From: Fusibacter sp. 3D3
GTDB taxonomy: Bacteria; Bacillota; Clostridia; Peptostreptococcales; Acidaminobacteraceae
Assembly (NCBI RefSeq): GCF_001748365.1
Contig: NZ_BDHH01000020.1
Span: forward strand, 1 to 64,000
Length of the DNA: 64,000 nt
Direction: 5' to 3'
Shown one piece after another: positions 53,968 to 62,790 of this stretch. Each line of letters starts with the position of its first letter. Positions within the stretch are counted from its first letter, which is position 1. A program made the translations under genes and the position numbers. The notes beneath the pieces were generated by a model that was given only the letters and a program-made list of their open reading frames with translations, made no database searches and had not been told where the DNA came from.

Positions 53968-54102
53968 ATAACTTTGTATAAAAACTAGACACATGTATGA
54001 ATTTGTCTGTTGTAGGGGAATTCTTGAAATGTTAAATTTAGATTATAGAAACGGTCACTAAAGTGATTGAGTCTAAAAATTAATTATTACAAGGAGGAAC
54101 TT

Positions 54103-55878
54103 ATGTATTATAGCAGTGGTAATTATGAATCTTTTGCACGTCCATTAAAACCAGAGGGTGTGGATCATAAATCGGCTTATTTAGTGGGGGCTGGACTTGC
54201 TTCTCTATCAGCAGCGTGTTTTTTAGTGCGCGATGGTCAAATGAAAGGTGAAAATGTTCATATTTTAGAGAAAACAGATTTATCTGGTGGCGCATGCGAT
54301 GGTTATGAATTTAATAATCTGGGTTATGTTATGCGTGGCGGTAGAGAAATGGACAATCATTTTGAATGCATGTGGGATTTGATGAAATCAATCCCTTCCA
54401 TTGAAACGGAAGGCGTCACAGTTCTAGATGAATATTACTGGCTCAACAAAAGTGATCCTAACTATTCTTTAATGCGTGCAACTTTGAATCAAGGTGAAGA
54501 TGCACATACAGAGGGTAAGTTTAATTTGTCAGATAAGGGCGCTATGCAAATCATGAAACTTTTCTTCACACCAGATGAAGCTTTACAGGATAAACGTATA
54601 GATGAATTATTCGATGCAGAGGTATTGGACTCAAACTTTTGGATGTACTGGCGCACCATGTTTGCATTCCAAAATTGGCACAGTGCTCTAGAAATGAAAC
54701 TTTATATCAAACGTTTCATTCATCATATCGGTGGTCTACCTGATTTTAAGGCACTTCGTTTCACAAAGTACAATCAATATGAATCTTTGATCTTGCCAAT
54801 GGTTAAGTATTTAGAAGGACATAATGTTAAATTTCATTACAATACACATGTTGTCAATGTTGAATTTGAAATAGGCAAAGATAAAAAAGCAGCAAAAAAA
54901 TTACATTATATCCAAGAGGGCAAAACGGTTGAACAAGATTTAACGGAGAATGACCTCGTCTTTATTACAAACGGCGGCTGTGTTGAAAATGCAACATTAG
55001 GGGATCAAAACACACCGGTTAACTACACCCCTGAATTGAAAGAAGGCGGCGGCTGGGATATGTGGCGTAAAATAGCAGCCCAGGATAAAGCTTTCGGAAA
55101 TCCAGATAAATTCTGTAGTGCACCAGAGCAAACCAACTGGATGTCTGCAACCGTTACGACATTTGATGACCGCATTCCCCCTTATATCGAAAAAATCTGT
55201 CAAAGAGATCCCTTTAGTGGCAAAGTGGTAACGGGTGGAATTGTCACTGCAACGGATTCAAATTGGCTCTTAAGCTGGACGTTCAACAGACAACCACAGT
55301 TTAGAAATCAACCAGAGGGTCAATTAGTAGGTTGGATTTACGGCCTATTTAGTGATAAACCAGGCAATTACGTTAAAAAGACAATGCTCGAATGTACAGG
55401 TAAAGAGATTTGTATGGAATGGCTCTATCACATGGGTGTTCCAGTGGATCAAATTGATGATCTGGCAGAAAACAGTGCAAACTGTATTCCATGTATGATG
55501 CCTTATATTACGGCATTCTTCATGCCGCGTAGCAAAGGTGATCGACCTGATGTTGTGCCTAAGGGCAGTGTTAACTTTGCTTTCCTAGGTCAATTTGCCG
55601 AGACCAAACGTGATACGATCTTTACGACGGAGTATTCTGTTAGAACGGCAATGGAGTCTGTGTATACGCTACTTGACATCGACAGAGGTGTTCCTGAAGT
55701 TTGGGGCAGTGTCTATGATGTGAGAGACCTTTTAGATGCAACTGTCAAAATAAATGATGGTAAGAAAATAACCGATCTAAATATGACGCCTGAACAAAGA
55801 ATGATGTTAGCAGGGCTAGTCGGTAAAATTCAAAACACGGATATAATGAAATTGCTTTTGGAATATCAAGTGATCTAA
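54103..55878 (+). CDS. ohyA: Oleate hydratase (myosin-cross-reactive antigen family)
   Basis: FAD protein that adds water to the cis-9 double bond of unsaturated fatty acids, giving 10-hydroxy acids; a detoxification of host or environmental fatty acids. 591 residues. FAD-binding Rossmann motif LVGAGLASLSAACFLVRDG near 28, ILEKTDLSGGACDGYE near 55, the conserved YVMRGGREMDNHFECMWDL near 80 containing the catalytic Glu, and GQFAETKRDTIFTTEYSVRTAM near 502. Start ATG 54103 follows ACAAGGAGG; the in-frame ATG at 54067 has no ribosome site. Monocistronic. Confidence 0.95.
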   Translation: MYYSSGNYESFARPLKPEGVDHKSAYLVGAGLASLSAACFLVRDGQMKGENVHILEKTDLSGGACDGYEFNNLGYVMRGGREMDNHFECMWDLMKSIPSIETEGVTVLDEYYWLNKSDPNYSLMRATLNQGEDAHTEGKFNLSDKGAMQIMKLFFTPDEALQDKRIDELFDAEVLDSNFWMYWRTMFAFQNWHSALEMKLYIKRFIHHIGGLPDFKALRFTKYNQYESLILPMVKYLEGHNVKFHYNTHVVNVEFEIGKDKKAAKKLHYIQEGKTVEQDLTENDLVFITNGGCVENATLGDQNTPVNYTPELKEGGGWDMWRKIAAQDKAFGNPDKFCSAPEQTNWMSATVTTFDDRIPPYIEKICQRDPFSGKVVTGGIVTATDSNWLLSWTFNRQPQFRNQPEGQLVGWIYGLFSDKPGNYVKKTMLECTGKEICMEWLYHMGVPVDQIDDLAENSANCIPCMMPYITAFFMPRSKGDRPDVVPKGSVNFAFLGQFAETKRDTIFTTEYSVRTAMESVYTLLDIDRGVPEVWGSVYDVRDLLDATVKINDGKKITDLNMTPEQRMMLAGLVGKIQNTDIMKLLLEYQVI

Positions 55879-55899
55879 GTTGATTTAATAAAATTTTTG

Positions 55900-55943
55900 A
55901 AACTACCAATAGTCGGATGTGCTGACTCTTGGTAGTTTTTTTA
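55900..55943 (+). terminator. Terminator of oleate hydratase gene
   Basis: AAACTACCAA pairs with TTGGTAGTTT, with an inner AGTC/GACT pair; followed by TTTTT. Confidence 0.85.
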
Positions 55944-56059
55944 TAGACCACAAATTTGAATAAAAGGGCCAATAATTTAAGCAAAAAGACAGTTGACAAT
56001 AGTCCTAAATCGTACTAAACTAACATAATGCGATTCGGGACTAAAAAGCAGAGGTGTAT

Positions 56060-56140
56060 ATGAACAAAAATATTAGAGCTTAAATTGAGGAACTCAATGC
56101 GATGATCAGCAGAATTAATGAACTCTATGCTATGGTCTAA
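56060..56140 (+). pseudogene. Tiny interrupted coiled-coil ORF
   Basis: After GAGGTGTAT, ATG 56060 reads MNKNIRA then TAA (56081) and continues in frame IEELNAMISRINELYAMV to a stop at 56138. The I-E-E-L-N-x-x-I spacing recalls the start of small Spo0E-like proteins, but the SQxLD motif is missing. It may be chance. Confidence 0.22.
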
Positions 56141-56156
56141 AGCTTTTTTAGGTTAC

Positions 56157-56483
56157 TTATTCTTCTAGAAATTCATCTATAATGCTACTCAATAATGCTC
56201 TTTCTTCGAGCATAGGGACATGGCCGGAATGTTGCATCTCTATAAAAGTTGCATTGGGAATTAGAGCGGCACATAATTTGCCTTCAGCAGGGGAATTAAG
56301 GCCGTCATACTTACCACTTATAACAAGGGTTTTAGCTGTAATTTTGGGAAGATTGGAGCGAAAGTCAAAATGCTCCAAGGCCTTATTTGCAGCCAAGGTT
56401 TCTTTTTGTGTCAGAGAGCTGTTGAGGACTTCTGGTTTATCAGATTTACCATGACCTCTACAGTCTAAAGCAATCTTTTCCAC
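56157..56483 (-). pseudogene. Alpha/beta hydrolase, internally deleted remnant
   Basis: The open frame of 108 codons starts at a GTG without ribosome site, preceded by an in-frame stop. It begins with the strand-4 region of a hydrolase (IALDCRGHGKSDKPE) and then jumps to the C-terminal part with LVISGKYDGL (catalytic Asp) and HSGHVPMLE (catalytic His). The ~90 residues between, including the GxSxG nucleophile, and the N-terminus are missing. It cannot be a working enzyme. Confidence 0.72.
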
Positions 56484-56662
56484 TGATGTCTACATTCAAA
56501 TGGATGCCATTTATCTTCATCATTGACATAAGTCGTTCTCCTTTCCACTATAAAAACGTGTAATAAGTTGTATTTTATCGTAATAGAAGTATTATATTAA
56601 ATGTGTCTGTGACTGTCAAACGCCTCAAGCGGATAATTGAAAATAGAGTGAGCCCTAAGAAC

Positions 56663-57568
56663 CTATGCAGGATGTGAAGTTTCCGAAAGCTGATGTTTAA
56701 GAAGTTTAATAAAATCCTTAAGCACTTCTGGCATATAGCGATCTTCGTTATAAACGAGATAGATATTGCGAGAGGGCGAATAACCGGGCAGATAGGCATA
56801 AGCGAGTTTGCCAGAGGCGATCTCTTCTCGGACGGAGAGCTCAGATAGGATAGAAATGCCCACATTGCACATGACAGCACGTTTTATGGCTTCAGTTGAG
56901 TTAATCTCCACAGAAGTTTTTATATTGAGGTTGAGGTCTGTGGCCCATTTGTCCGTGAGCATACGCGTGGTGGAATTTTGGGTATGCAAAATAAATTTTT
57001 CATTTTCTAAATGAGCTTTGTCAATAACAGCGTATTGATTCAAGGGATTTTCTTTGGCGTAGATTAAGACCATCTTGTCCGTACATAATTTTTCGTGTGG
57101 TATGTTTTCAAGCAATAAATCCGTGGAGGAAATAATCCCTAACGAAAGCTCATAATTGGAGATCAGCGTTTGAATTTCTGGTGCGGTCATTACTGTTATT
57201 GAAACCATGGCATTTGGATGCGTATTTTTGAAGAGGCCAATGATCTCAGGCAATACATATATAGACGGTACAGAGCTGGAACCAATGGTGATGTGATAGC
57301 CTTCGGGATCGTTAAATTCTTTAACGACTTTTTGAGCATCATCAGCAAGCTGTAAAATTTTTTGTGCATAAAACAGAATGGCTTTCCCTGCACTGGTTAA
57401 GACGGTTTTACTGGCATTGGTTTGGAAGAGTTTGGTTTGTGTTTCTTCTTCTAGCCCCTTCATATGAAAAGTTACTGTTGGCTGCTTAATCTTTAGATGA
57501 TGAGCAGCTTTTGTAATGTTATTAAACTTATCAATGGCAACCAGTATTTCTAATTTTCTATAATTCAT
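56663..57568 (-). CDS. LysR-family transcriptional regulator
   Basis: 301 residues: N-terminal winged helix (AIDKFNNITKAAHHLKIKQP with recognition helix PTVTFHMKGLE) and an effector-binding domain (about 90-295). ATG 57568 follows TGGAGGG. It is divergent from the ABC importer operon, and the region between holds repeated ATAAAATCTATA elements and a palindrome, so it probably activates that operon in response to its substrate. Confidence 0.9.
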   Translation of the reverse strand: MNYRKLEILVAIDKFNNITKAAHHLKIKQPTVTFHMKGLEEETQTKLFQTNASKTVLTSAGKAILFYAQKILQLADDAQKVVKEFNDPEGYHITIGSSSVPSIYVLPEIIGLFKNTHPNAMVSITVMTAPEIQTLISNYELSLGIISSTDLLLENIPHEKLCTDKMVLIYAKENPLNQYAVIDKAHLENEKFILHTQNSTTRMLTDKWATDLNLNIKTSVEINSTEAIKRAVMCNVGISILSELSVREEIASGKLAYAYLPGYSPSRNIYLVYNEDRYMPEVLKDFIKLLKHQLSETSHPA

Positions 57569-57589
57569 ATGCCCTCCACAATAATTCGG

Positions 57590-57606
57590 TATAGATAAAA
57601 TCTATA
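57590..57606. promoter_or_regulatory. Candidate LysR operator (distal)
   Basis: TATAGAT-AAA-ATCTATA, a perfect 7-bp palindrome with LysR T-N11-A geometry, 22 bp upstream of the LysR start. The right part ATAAAATCTATA recurs at 57673-57684. Confidence 0.55.
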
Positions 57607-57636
57607 GATATAGAGATTATTTCAAAGTTTATTTAA

Positions 57637-57686
57637 CTCTAGGTTAACCCAGAGTAAATATTAAGTTAATATATAAAATCTATAAT
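57637..57686 (+). promoter_or_regulatory. Promoter and proximal operator of ABC importer operon
   Basis: An imperfect palindrome centred on GGTTAACC (57637-57654) precedes ATAAAATCTATA (57673-57684), which overlaps a perfect -10 TATAAT (57681-57686). The -35 region (about 57658) is poor, as expected for activator dependence. The -10 includes the ATG at 57685, so translation must start further on, at 57727. Confidence 0.55.
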
Positions 57687-57726
57687 GAACAAGAATAAGC
57701 AATGTAAAAAAAGAGTGGGTGGCAGT

Positions 57727-58692
57727 ATGAATGTTAAAATCGTCAACTTGAACAAGTGGTATGGGGAAGTTCATGCCTTAAAAAATATCAATGTTATCAT
57801 TCAAACTGGGAAGTTTACGTCTTTACTTGGGCCATCTGGATGTGGCAAGACGACACTTCTTAAAATTTTAGCGGGATTGGAAACACCTGATCAAGGTGAC
57901 ATTTATTTTGATGATCAATGTGTTTTTTCAAGGGATAGAAACATCAATGTTTTGCCTCAAAAAAGGCAAATTGGCATGGTTTTTCAAGAGTTTGCACTCT
58001 GGCCACATATGAATGTCTTTGAGAATATTGCATTTCCATTAAAAGCTAAAAAGATGCATGTAGAAATTGAACGTAAAGTTGAGTCTATTTTGGAGACCGT
58101 TAGATTAGAGGGCATGTCAAAGCGTTATCCAGATCAGCTCTCTGGAGGACAACAGCAGAGAGTAGCGTTTGCAAGAGCTGTAGTTGCGAATCCTAAAATC
58201 GTACTCTTTGATGAGCCGTTAAGTGCATTGGATGCTGTTCTGAGAGACGAAATGCGCTTTGAAATTAGCAATATGGTGAAACAGATGAATTTAACAGGGA
58301 TTTATGTGACGCATGATCAGATAGAAGCCATGTCCATGTCTGACCAAATTATAGTTATGAATAAAGGCAATATTTTACAAGTGGGTACACCTGAAGACAT
58401 CTATGATAGACCTGTAAGTAAGTTGGTCATGGACTTCGTAGGGAAGAGTAATTGGTTTGAATGTGGGACTAAAGCCATTAGACCTGAAAGGCTTGCGCTG
58501 TATCCGACTGGACCTTATAAGAAAGTCTCAGGTGTTGTTCAAAGTATAGCCTATCTTGGTGATAAATACGAAATGATTGTTCAAATTGAAAAAATGGGCA
58601 ATTGGATGAGTTATCATAATAAGCGATGCCAACTCGGAGATAGAATTGACCTCTATTTTAAGCATTCGGATGTAATACGTTTTGCAGATTGA
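57727..58692 (+). CDS. ABC importer ATPase (PotA/FbpC-like)
   Basis: 321 residues. Walker A GPSGCGKTT near 36, Q-loop MVFQEFALWPH, signature LSGGQQQRVAFARA near 133, Walker B IVLFDEPLSALD, H-loop THDQ; a short TOBE-like C-terminal domain (AIRPERLALYPTG onward). It energises the fused permease two genes downstream. Start ATG 57727 is supported by GGGTGG and by the -10 element overlapping the alternative ATG 57685. First gene of the operon 57727-63633. Substrate class: iron, 2-aminoethylphosphonate, thiamine or polyamine; not resolved. Confidence 0.9.
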   Translation: MNVKIVNLNKWYGEVHALKNINVIIQTGKFTSLLGPSGCGKTTLLKILAGLETPDQGDIYFDDQCVFSRDRNINVLPQKRQIGMVFQEFALWPHMNVFENIAFPLKAKKMHVEIERKVESILETVRLEGMSKRYPDQLSGGQQQRVAFARAVVANPKIVLFDEPLSALDAVLRDEMRFEISNMVKQMNLTGIYVTHDQIEAMSMSDQIIVMNKGNILQVGTPEDIYDRPVSKLVMDFVGKSNWFECGTKAIRPERLALYPTGPYKKVSGVVQSIAYLGDKYEMIVQIEKMGNWMSYHNKRCQLGDRIDLYFKHSDVIRFAD

Positions 58693-58727
58693 TTAAGCTT
58701 TTCGTGAATTGAAAAGTTTAACATAAA

Positions 58728-58760
58728 ACTCAGCGATCGTGCTTTGGGGCATGGCTGAGT
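58728..58760 (+). other. Intercistronic stem-loop
   Basis: ACTCAGC and GCTGAGT enclose a partly paired loop between the ATPase and binding-protein genes, with no T-run. Such elements often protect the mRNA of highly expressed binding proteins. Confidence 0.4.
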
Positions 58761-58799
58761 CAACCATAATAAGTGAGAAATAAAAGCGAGGGAAAGAAG

Positions 58800-59885
58800 A
58801 TGAAGAAGATTTTAAGTTTGTTGTTAATGATGGTGATCTTAATTGCAGGATTTACGGGTTGTGCGCAGAATCAAGTTACAAAAGAGGCTACAACAGCTGG
58901 AAGCGAAAATACAAACAATGCAGTGGTGGCGCCACAGCCAGTCTCACAGCCAACCTCAGAACCAGTAGAATCGAAGTCAATGACACTGGTTGTCTACAGC
59001 GCTGGACCTGGTGGATTAGCAACTGGTATTGCAGAAGCTTTTGAAGCTGAAACGGGCATCAAAGTGGAACTTTTTCAAGCGACATCAGGAAAAATTTTAA
59101 GTAAATTAGAAGCGGAAAAAAACAATCCAATTGCAGATGTCGTGGTATTGGCATCATGGCCGTCGGCTATGGGGCTTAAAGATGCTGGTATGACTCAGGC
59201 TTATCCTGAAGCGAAAAACAAAGAAAAGTTATATTCAAATTTTGTGGATCAAGATTCTCATATATTTGGATACAGTGCATCGGCTTTAGGCATTACGTAT
59301 AACACCAACTTGGTTACAAATCCAGGGTTAGACTGGAAGGACTATACAGGTTCTGAATGGACTGGAAAAGTCAATTTACCAGATCCTACACTTTCAGGGT
59401 CATGCATGGATTTTATATCAGGATACATTTGCAATTATGGCGATGATGGCTGGCAATTATTTAGCGCTTTAAAGGACAACGATGCAAGCGTGAATGGTGC
59501 TAATACAGAAGCGCTTGAAACGGTATTAACCGGTGCTAAAAGTGCTGTTTTAGCAGGCGTAGATTATATGGCTTATTCTGCTAAAGCAAAGGGGGAGCCT
59601 ATTGATATTCTCTACCCTACAAGTGGAACCGTGGTCAATCCCAGAGGTGCAGTGATTATGAAGTCCAGTCAAAATGTAGAGAATGCACGTCTATTCATTG
59701 ATTTCTTATTATCAGATAAGGCTCAAGGATTGGTCAAAGATGCTTACATTATTCCGGGTCGGTCAGACATTAGATGTGATAATAGAGCGAACATGGATGA
59801 AATCCCATTATTGAAATATGATTGGTCCATAATGACTGAAGCTCAAATTGAAAATATCGAAAAATTTACAGCTATTTTTCAATAG
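58800..59885 (+). CDS. ABC solute-binding lipoprotein (FbpA/PhnS-like)
   Basis: 361 residues. Signal peptide with lipobox IAGFTGC (Cys about 21), Thr/Pro/Ser linker, then a type II binding fold beginning MTLVVYSAGPGG and continuing GIKVELFQATSGKILSKLEAE, as in binding proteins for iron(III) and 2-aminoethylphosphonate. The iron-binding paired tyrosines of FbpA are not obvious, which favours a small organophosphorus or other substrate, but this is by eye. ATG 58800 follows GCGAGGGAAAG; an upstream GTG in frame lacks a site. Second gene of the operon. Confidence 0.85.
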   Translation: MKKILSLLLMMVILIAGFTGCAQNQVTKEATTAGSENTNNAVVAPQPVSQPTSEPVESKSMTLVVYSAGPGGLATGIAEAFEAETGIKVELFQATSGKILSKLEAEKNNPIADVVVLASWPSAMGLKDAGMTQAYPEAKNKEKLYSNFVDQDSHIFGYSASALGITYNTNLVTNPGLDWKDYTGSEWTGKVNLPDPTLSGSCMDFISGYICNYGDDGWQLFSALKDNDASVNGANTEALETVLTGAKSAVLAGVDYMAYSAKAKGEPIDILYPTSGTVVNPRGAVIMKSSQNVENARLFIDFLLSDKAQGLVKDAYIIPGRSDIRCDNRANMDEIPLLKYDWSIMTEAQIENIEKFTAIFQ

Positions 59886-59923
59886 AAATGCATTAAATCA
59901 GAAATAGAAAATAGGTGATTGGA

Positions 59924-61597
59924 TTGATAAACCCCATTAAAAAATATATAAAATTTGAATTGATTGCTGCGCTGACACTGTTAACGGTGTTGGTTGCAGC
60001 CCCTATTTTTCAAATACTGTTACGGAGTATGTATGATGGCCACACACTTGATGTGGTGGCCCCTTTTAAAATTATTTTACAAGGCAATTTGATTAAGCCC
60101 ATAATGAACACCCTGTTATTGGGAATCTGTGTGGTTATAGGTGCAGGTGTGGTTGCATTTCCCTTGGCATTTATAACAGCTAAAACAGAAATCGGCAAAC
60201 ATAAATGGCTTGATCTGATTATACTTGTTCCATTTATGACACCACCTTATATCGGTTCAATGGCATGGATTCTTTTCTTGCAACCCAATGGTTTTTTTAA
60301 TCAATTGGTGCCAGGAATCACTGGACAAGAGTCGTTATTTTTCTCTTTCTTTGGGCTCGTTATGATTATGAGTTTGCATCTCTTTCCATTTATCTATCTT
60401 ATTTTAAAGAATGCAATGGAAAGGATTAGTGGGAATCTCGACGAAGCGGCAATCGTACATGGTGCAAGTCCAGCTTACAAGTTAATTCGAATTACGATGC
60501 CGTTACTGTTTTCAGCCTTTATTCTAGGCAGTTTATTGGTCTTTGTAAAATCCATTGGAGAATTTGGCACGCCAGTTACTTTTGGAAGACGTATTGGATT
60601 TAATGTATTGACCACAGAGATTCATAAATATGTCTCTAGTTGGCCGATTAGTTTAAGTAAGGCAACTTCGCTTGCCTATTTTTTACTATTTATCTGCATT
60701 CTAATTTGGTATGTCCAATCCGTATTGTCCAATAGGTTTAGTTATCAGACGGTTAATGGTAAAGGCATGACTAATCTCAAGAAACCCTTAAATAAGTTTC
60801 AAAAAATAATCAGCTATCTTTACATTGGATTTGTACTTGCCATATCTGTTGGAATACCCTATTTTTCAATCATAGCCACCTCATTAATTAAACTTAGGGG
60901 TTATGGTCTTCAGAAGGGCAATTTTACACTGGCGCATTACAGGTCACTTTTTGAAGTAGGGTCCAGTGGTTCTGAAGCATTCTTAACAAGTTTGAAGATT
61001 GCAGTTATATCGGCAACGCTTTGCGTAATCATTGGCATATTGGTAGCGCTTATTGTAACCTATTATAATGGCAAAGTGAGCAAACTCATCGATTTGCTGA
61101 GCTTACTGCCTAACTCCGTACCCACAATTGTGCTTGCCATTGGTCTCATTCTCTTTTGGAATGCCAAGTGGCATGTTATCTCTATATACAATACATTTTG
61201 GATGGTTATTGTGACCTATATGACTTTTTTCATTCCTTATTCAGTACAGTATATAAAATCATCTCTATCACAGATTTCTAAGTCTTTGCAATCTGCGGGT
61301 AAAATATGTGGGGGGAGTTCCTTTTATAATTTTAGAAAAATCATGTTGCCTCTGATGATGCCTGGGATTATAGCGGGATGGACGATGACATTCACGATTG
61401 CTTTTAGAGAGCTTGTGGGTGCACTTATGATTTTACCGCCAGGAATGGAGACGTCTTCGACGTATATTTTTAATCAGTTTGAACAAGGGGATGCATCAAA
61501 GGGGATGGCAATGGCTGTTGTCTCTGTGTTGATCACCATAACCATTTTGATGTGTCTCAATATATTTGTAGATAAAAGGATGAATGATGCTAGGTAG
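59924..61597 (+). CDS. ABC importer permease, two fused domains (FbpB/ThiP-like)
   Basis: 557 residues with about 12 membrane segments in two homologous halves. Each half has its EAA loop: LDEAAIVHGASPAYKLIRITMPL near 177 and LQSAGKICGGSSFYNFRKIMLPL near 458 (the second has lost the Glu-Ala-Ala). The architecture matches iron(III), thiamine and 2-aminoethylphosphonate permeases. Start TTG 59924 is 8 bp after AGGTGA; GTG 59915 lies inside that site. The stop overlaps the next gene by 14 bp. Confidence 0.88.
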   Translation: MINPIKKYIKFELIAALTLLTVLVAAPIFQILLRSMYDGHTLDVVAPFKIILQGNLIKPIMNTLLLGICVVIGAGVVAFPLAFITAKTEIGKHKWLDLIILVPFMTPPYIGSMAWILFLQPNGFFNQLVPGITGQESLFFSFFGLVMIMSLHLFPFIYLILKNAMERISGNLDEAAIVHGASPAYKLIRITMPLLFSAFILGSLLVFVKSIGEFGTPVTFGRRIGFNVLTTEIHKYVSSWPISLSKATSLAYFLLFICILIWYVQSVLSNRFSYQTVNGKGMTNLKKPLNKFQKIISYLYIGFVLAISVGIPYFSIIATSLIKLRGYGLQKGNFTLAHYRSLFEVGSSGSEAFLTSLKIAVISATLCVIIGILVALIVTYYNGKVSKLIDLLSLLPNSVPTIVLAIGLILFWNAKWHVISIYNTFWMVIVTYMTFFIPYSVQYIKSSLSQISKSLQSAGKICGGSSFYNFRKIMLPLMMPGIIAGWTMTFTIAFRELVGALMILPPGMETSSTYIFNQFEQGDASKGMAMAVVSVLITITILMCLNIFVDKRMNDAR

Positions 61598-62777
61598 ATT
61601 AGAAGTGTGGGGCGGGACGACTGAACATGGTCGTGCCTGCTACTATGTAAGTGTTGGTGATAAATCACTCTTGTTGGATTGTGGCATAAACATTGTCACT
61701 GGAGAAATGCCAGAAATTGATTATGACAAATTGGATAAAGTGGACTGTATTTTGCTAACACATTCCCATGAAGACCATTCAAAAGGGATTGTTGAACTTT
61801 TAAAAAAGGGGCATCCAAAAAAAGTCATCATGACTGAAGAGACAGGTCGTCAGCTTGATGAGATGTATTCAGAAGAACTTAAGCAATATGCACATGAATT
61901 TATATTTGTTGAAAAAATTGCGAGCCATCTAGAGTGGTTTAAACTGTCAGATCATATTGAGCTCTGCTATGGCGCCAGTGGGCATATGTATGGTGCAATT
62001 TGGTTCTTGATTAAAATCTATGATAAAACAATTTTTTACTCCGGTGATTATAATCGGCAGGTGCAGATTTTACCTTTCCATGTGCCAGAGAAGAGCGCCG
62101 TTTTAGACCCGATTGATCTTGCCATTATAGATTGTGCAAATGGTATGCAGAAGATGAATGCCAAAATAAATCGTCGTGAAATGCACGATCATATGGATCA
62201 TGCGTTAAGACAGAAAGGTCAAAATCTTTTTATAGCAAATCGATTCAGTAAAGTAATTGAAACCATCATACTTTTAAGGGAGCAGTATCCTAATCTCGTG
62301 TTTTATTATGATGAGGCACTTTATTACGAAATTGTTAGGCAAGTGAAGTCCATAAGCCTATTTAAACAATTTCGGGATGAAAGCCTAAATAGGCATTCAG
62401 AGAACTTCAGAGCAAAATGGTTTGAAAAGGCTAATTTTATTTTTTTAGATCAAGATGTTTTATACTTGGAAAAGCAACTTGCCGTTGAATCTTTTTTACA
62501 AAATGGGCATAATCAGATGTGGCTCACATCAAAGGCAAGCTTTATGAAGCATCAAGATGAGCTTCAGGGACCATCTACAGAGCGTGTGTTTTTTTGTGAT
62601 ATAGAGGCGCATCAAGGTGTGAATGGTGTAATAGAGTTGTTGAATGCACTCAATATAAATAAGGCTTTACTGTGTCATTTAGACGGTCATGAAAATTTAA
62701 AGAGCGTTAAATTTTTAAAGTCAAAAGGTTTTTATAATGTTGATATTTGTCAGATCAAGGCATCCGTTGCATTTTAA
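61584..62777 (+). CDS. Metallo-beta-lactamase-fold hydrolase, beta-CASP-like
   Basis: 397 residues. The MBL core has LLLDCGI, motif 2 LLTHSHEDH near 60, GASGHMYGAIWFL near 130 (motif 3) and YSGDYN near 152 (motif 4). A middle region (about 190-330; NLFIANRFSKVIETIILL) and the late CHLDGHENL near 370 (like motif C of beta-CASP nucleases) suggest a beta-CASP-like nuclease or phosphodiesterase. No signal peptide. ATG follows AAAAGGATG; overlaps the permease gene by 14 bp, so it belongs to the transporter operon. A phosphodiesterase acting on the imported compound would fit, but a nuclease role is possible. Confidence 0.78.
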   Translation: MMLGRLEVWGGTTEHGRACYYVSVGDKSLLLDCGINIVTGEMPEIDYDKLDKVDCILLTHSHEDHSKGIVELLKKGHPKKVIMTEETGRQLDEMYSEELKQYAHEFIFVEKIASHLEWFKLSDHIELCYGASGHMYGAIWFLIKIYDKTIFYSGDYNRQVQILPFHVPEKSAVLDPIDLAIIDCANGMQKMNAKINRREMHDHMDHALRQKGQNLFIANRFSKVIETIILLREQYPNLVFYYDEALYYEIVRQVKSISLFKQFRDESLNRHSENFRAKWFEKANFIFLDQDVLYLEKQLAVESFLQNGHNQMWLTSKASFMKHQDELQGPSTERVFFCDIEAHQGVNGVIELLNALNINKALLCHLDGHENLKSVKFLKSKGFYNVDICQIKASVAF

Positions 62778-62790
62778 TTGGAGGTGAAAT

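Larger units (their letters stand above)
53698..54102. other. Intergenic region between padR and oleate hydratase
   Basis: About 400 bp. It contains the PadR operator and a broken small ORF (53812-53967); the rest (about 53970-54085) shows no clear promoter or structure that would explain control of the oleate hydratase gene. Confidence 0.5.

Noticed and set aside
56060..56140. Functional Spo0E-like phosphatase
   Set aside because: Interrupted by an in-frame stop and lacking the SQxLD motif; kept only as a low-confidence remnant.
57685..57726. ATG 57685 as start of the ABC ATPase
   Set aside because: It overlaps a perfect -10 box and has no ribosome site; ATG 57727 fits better.
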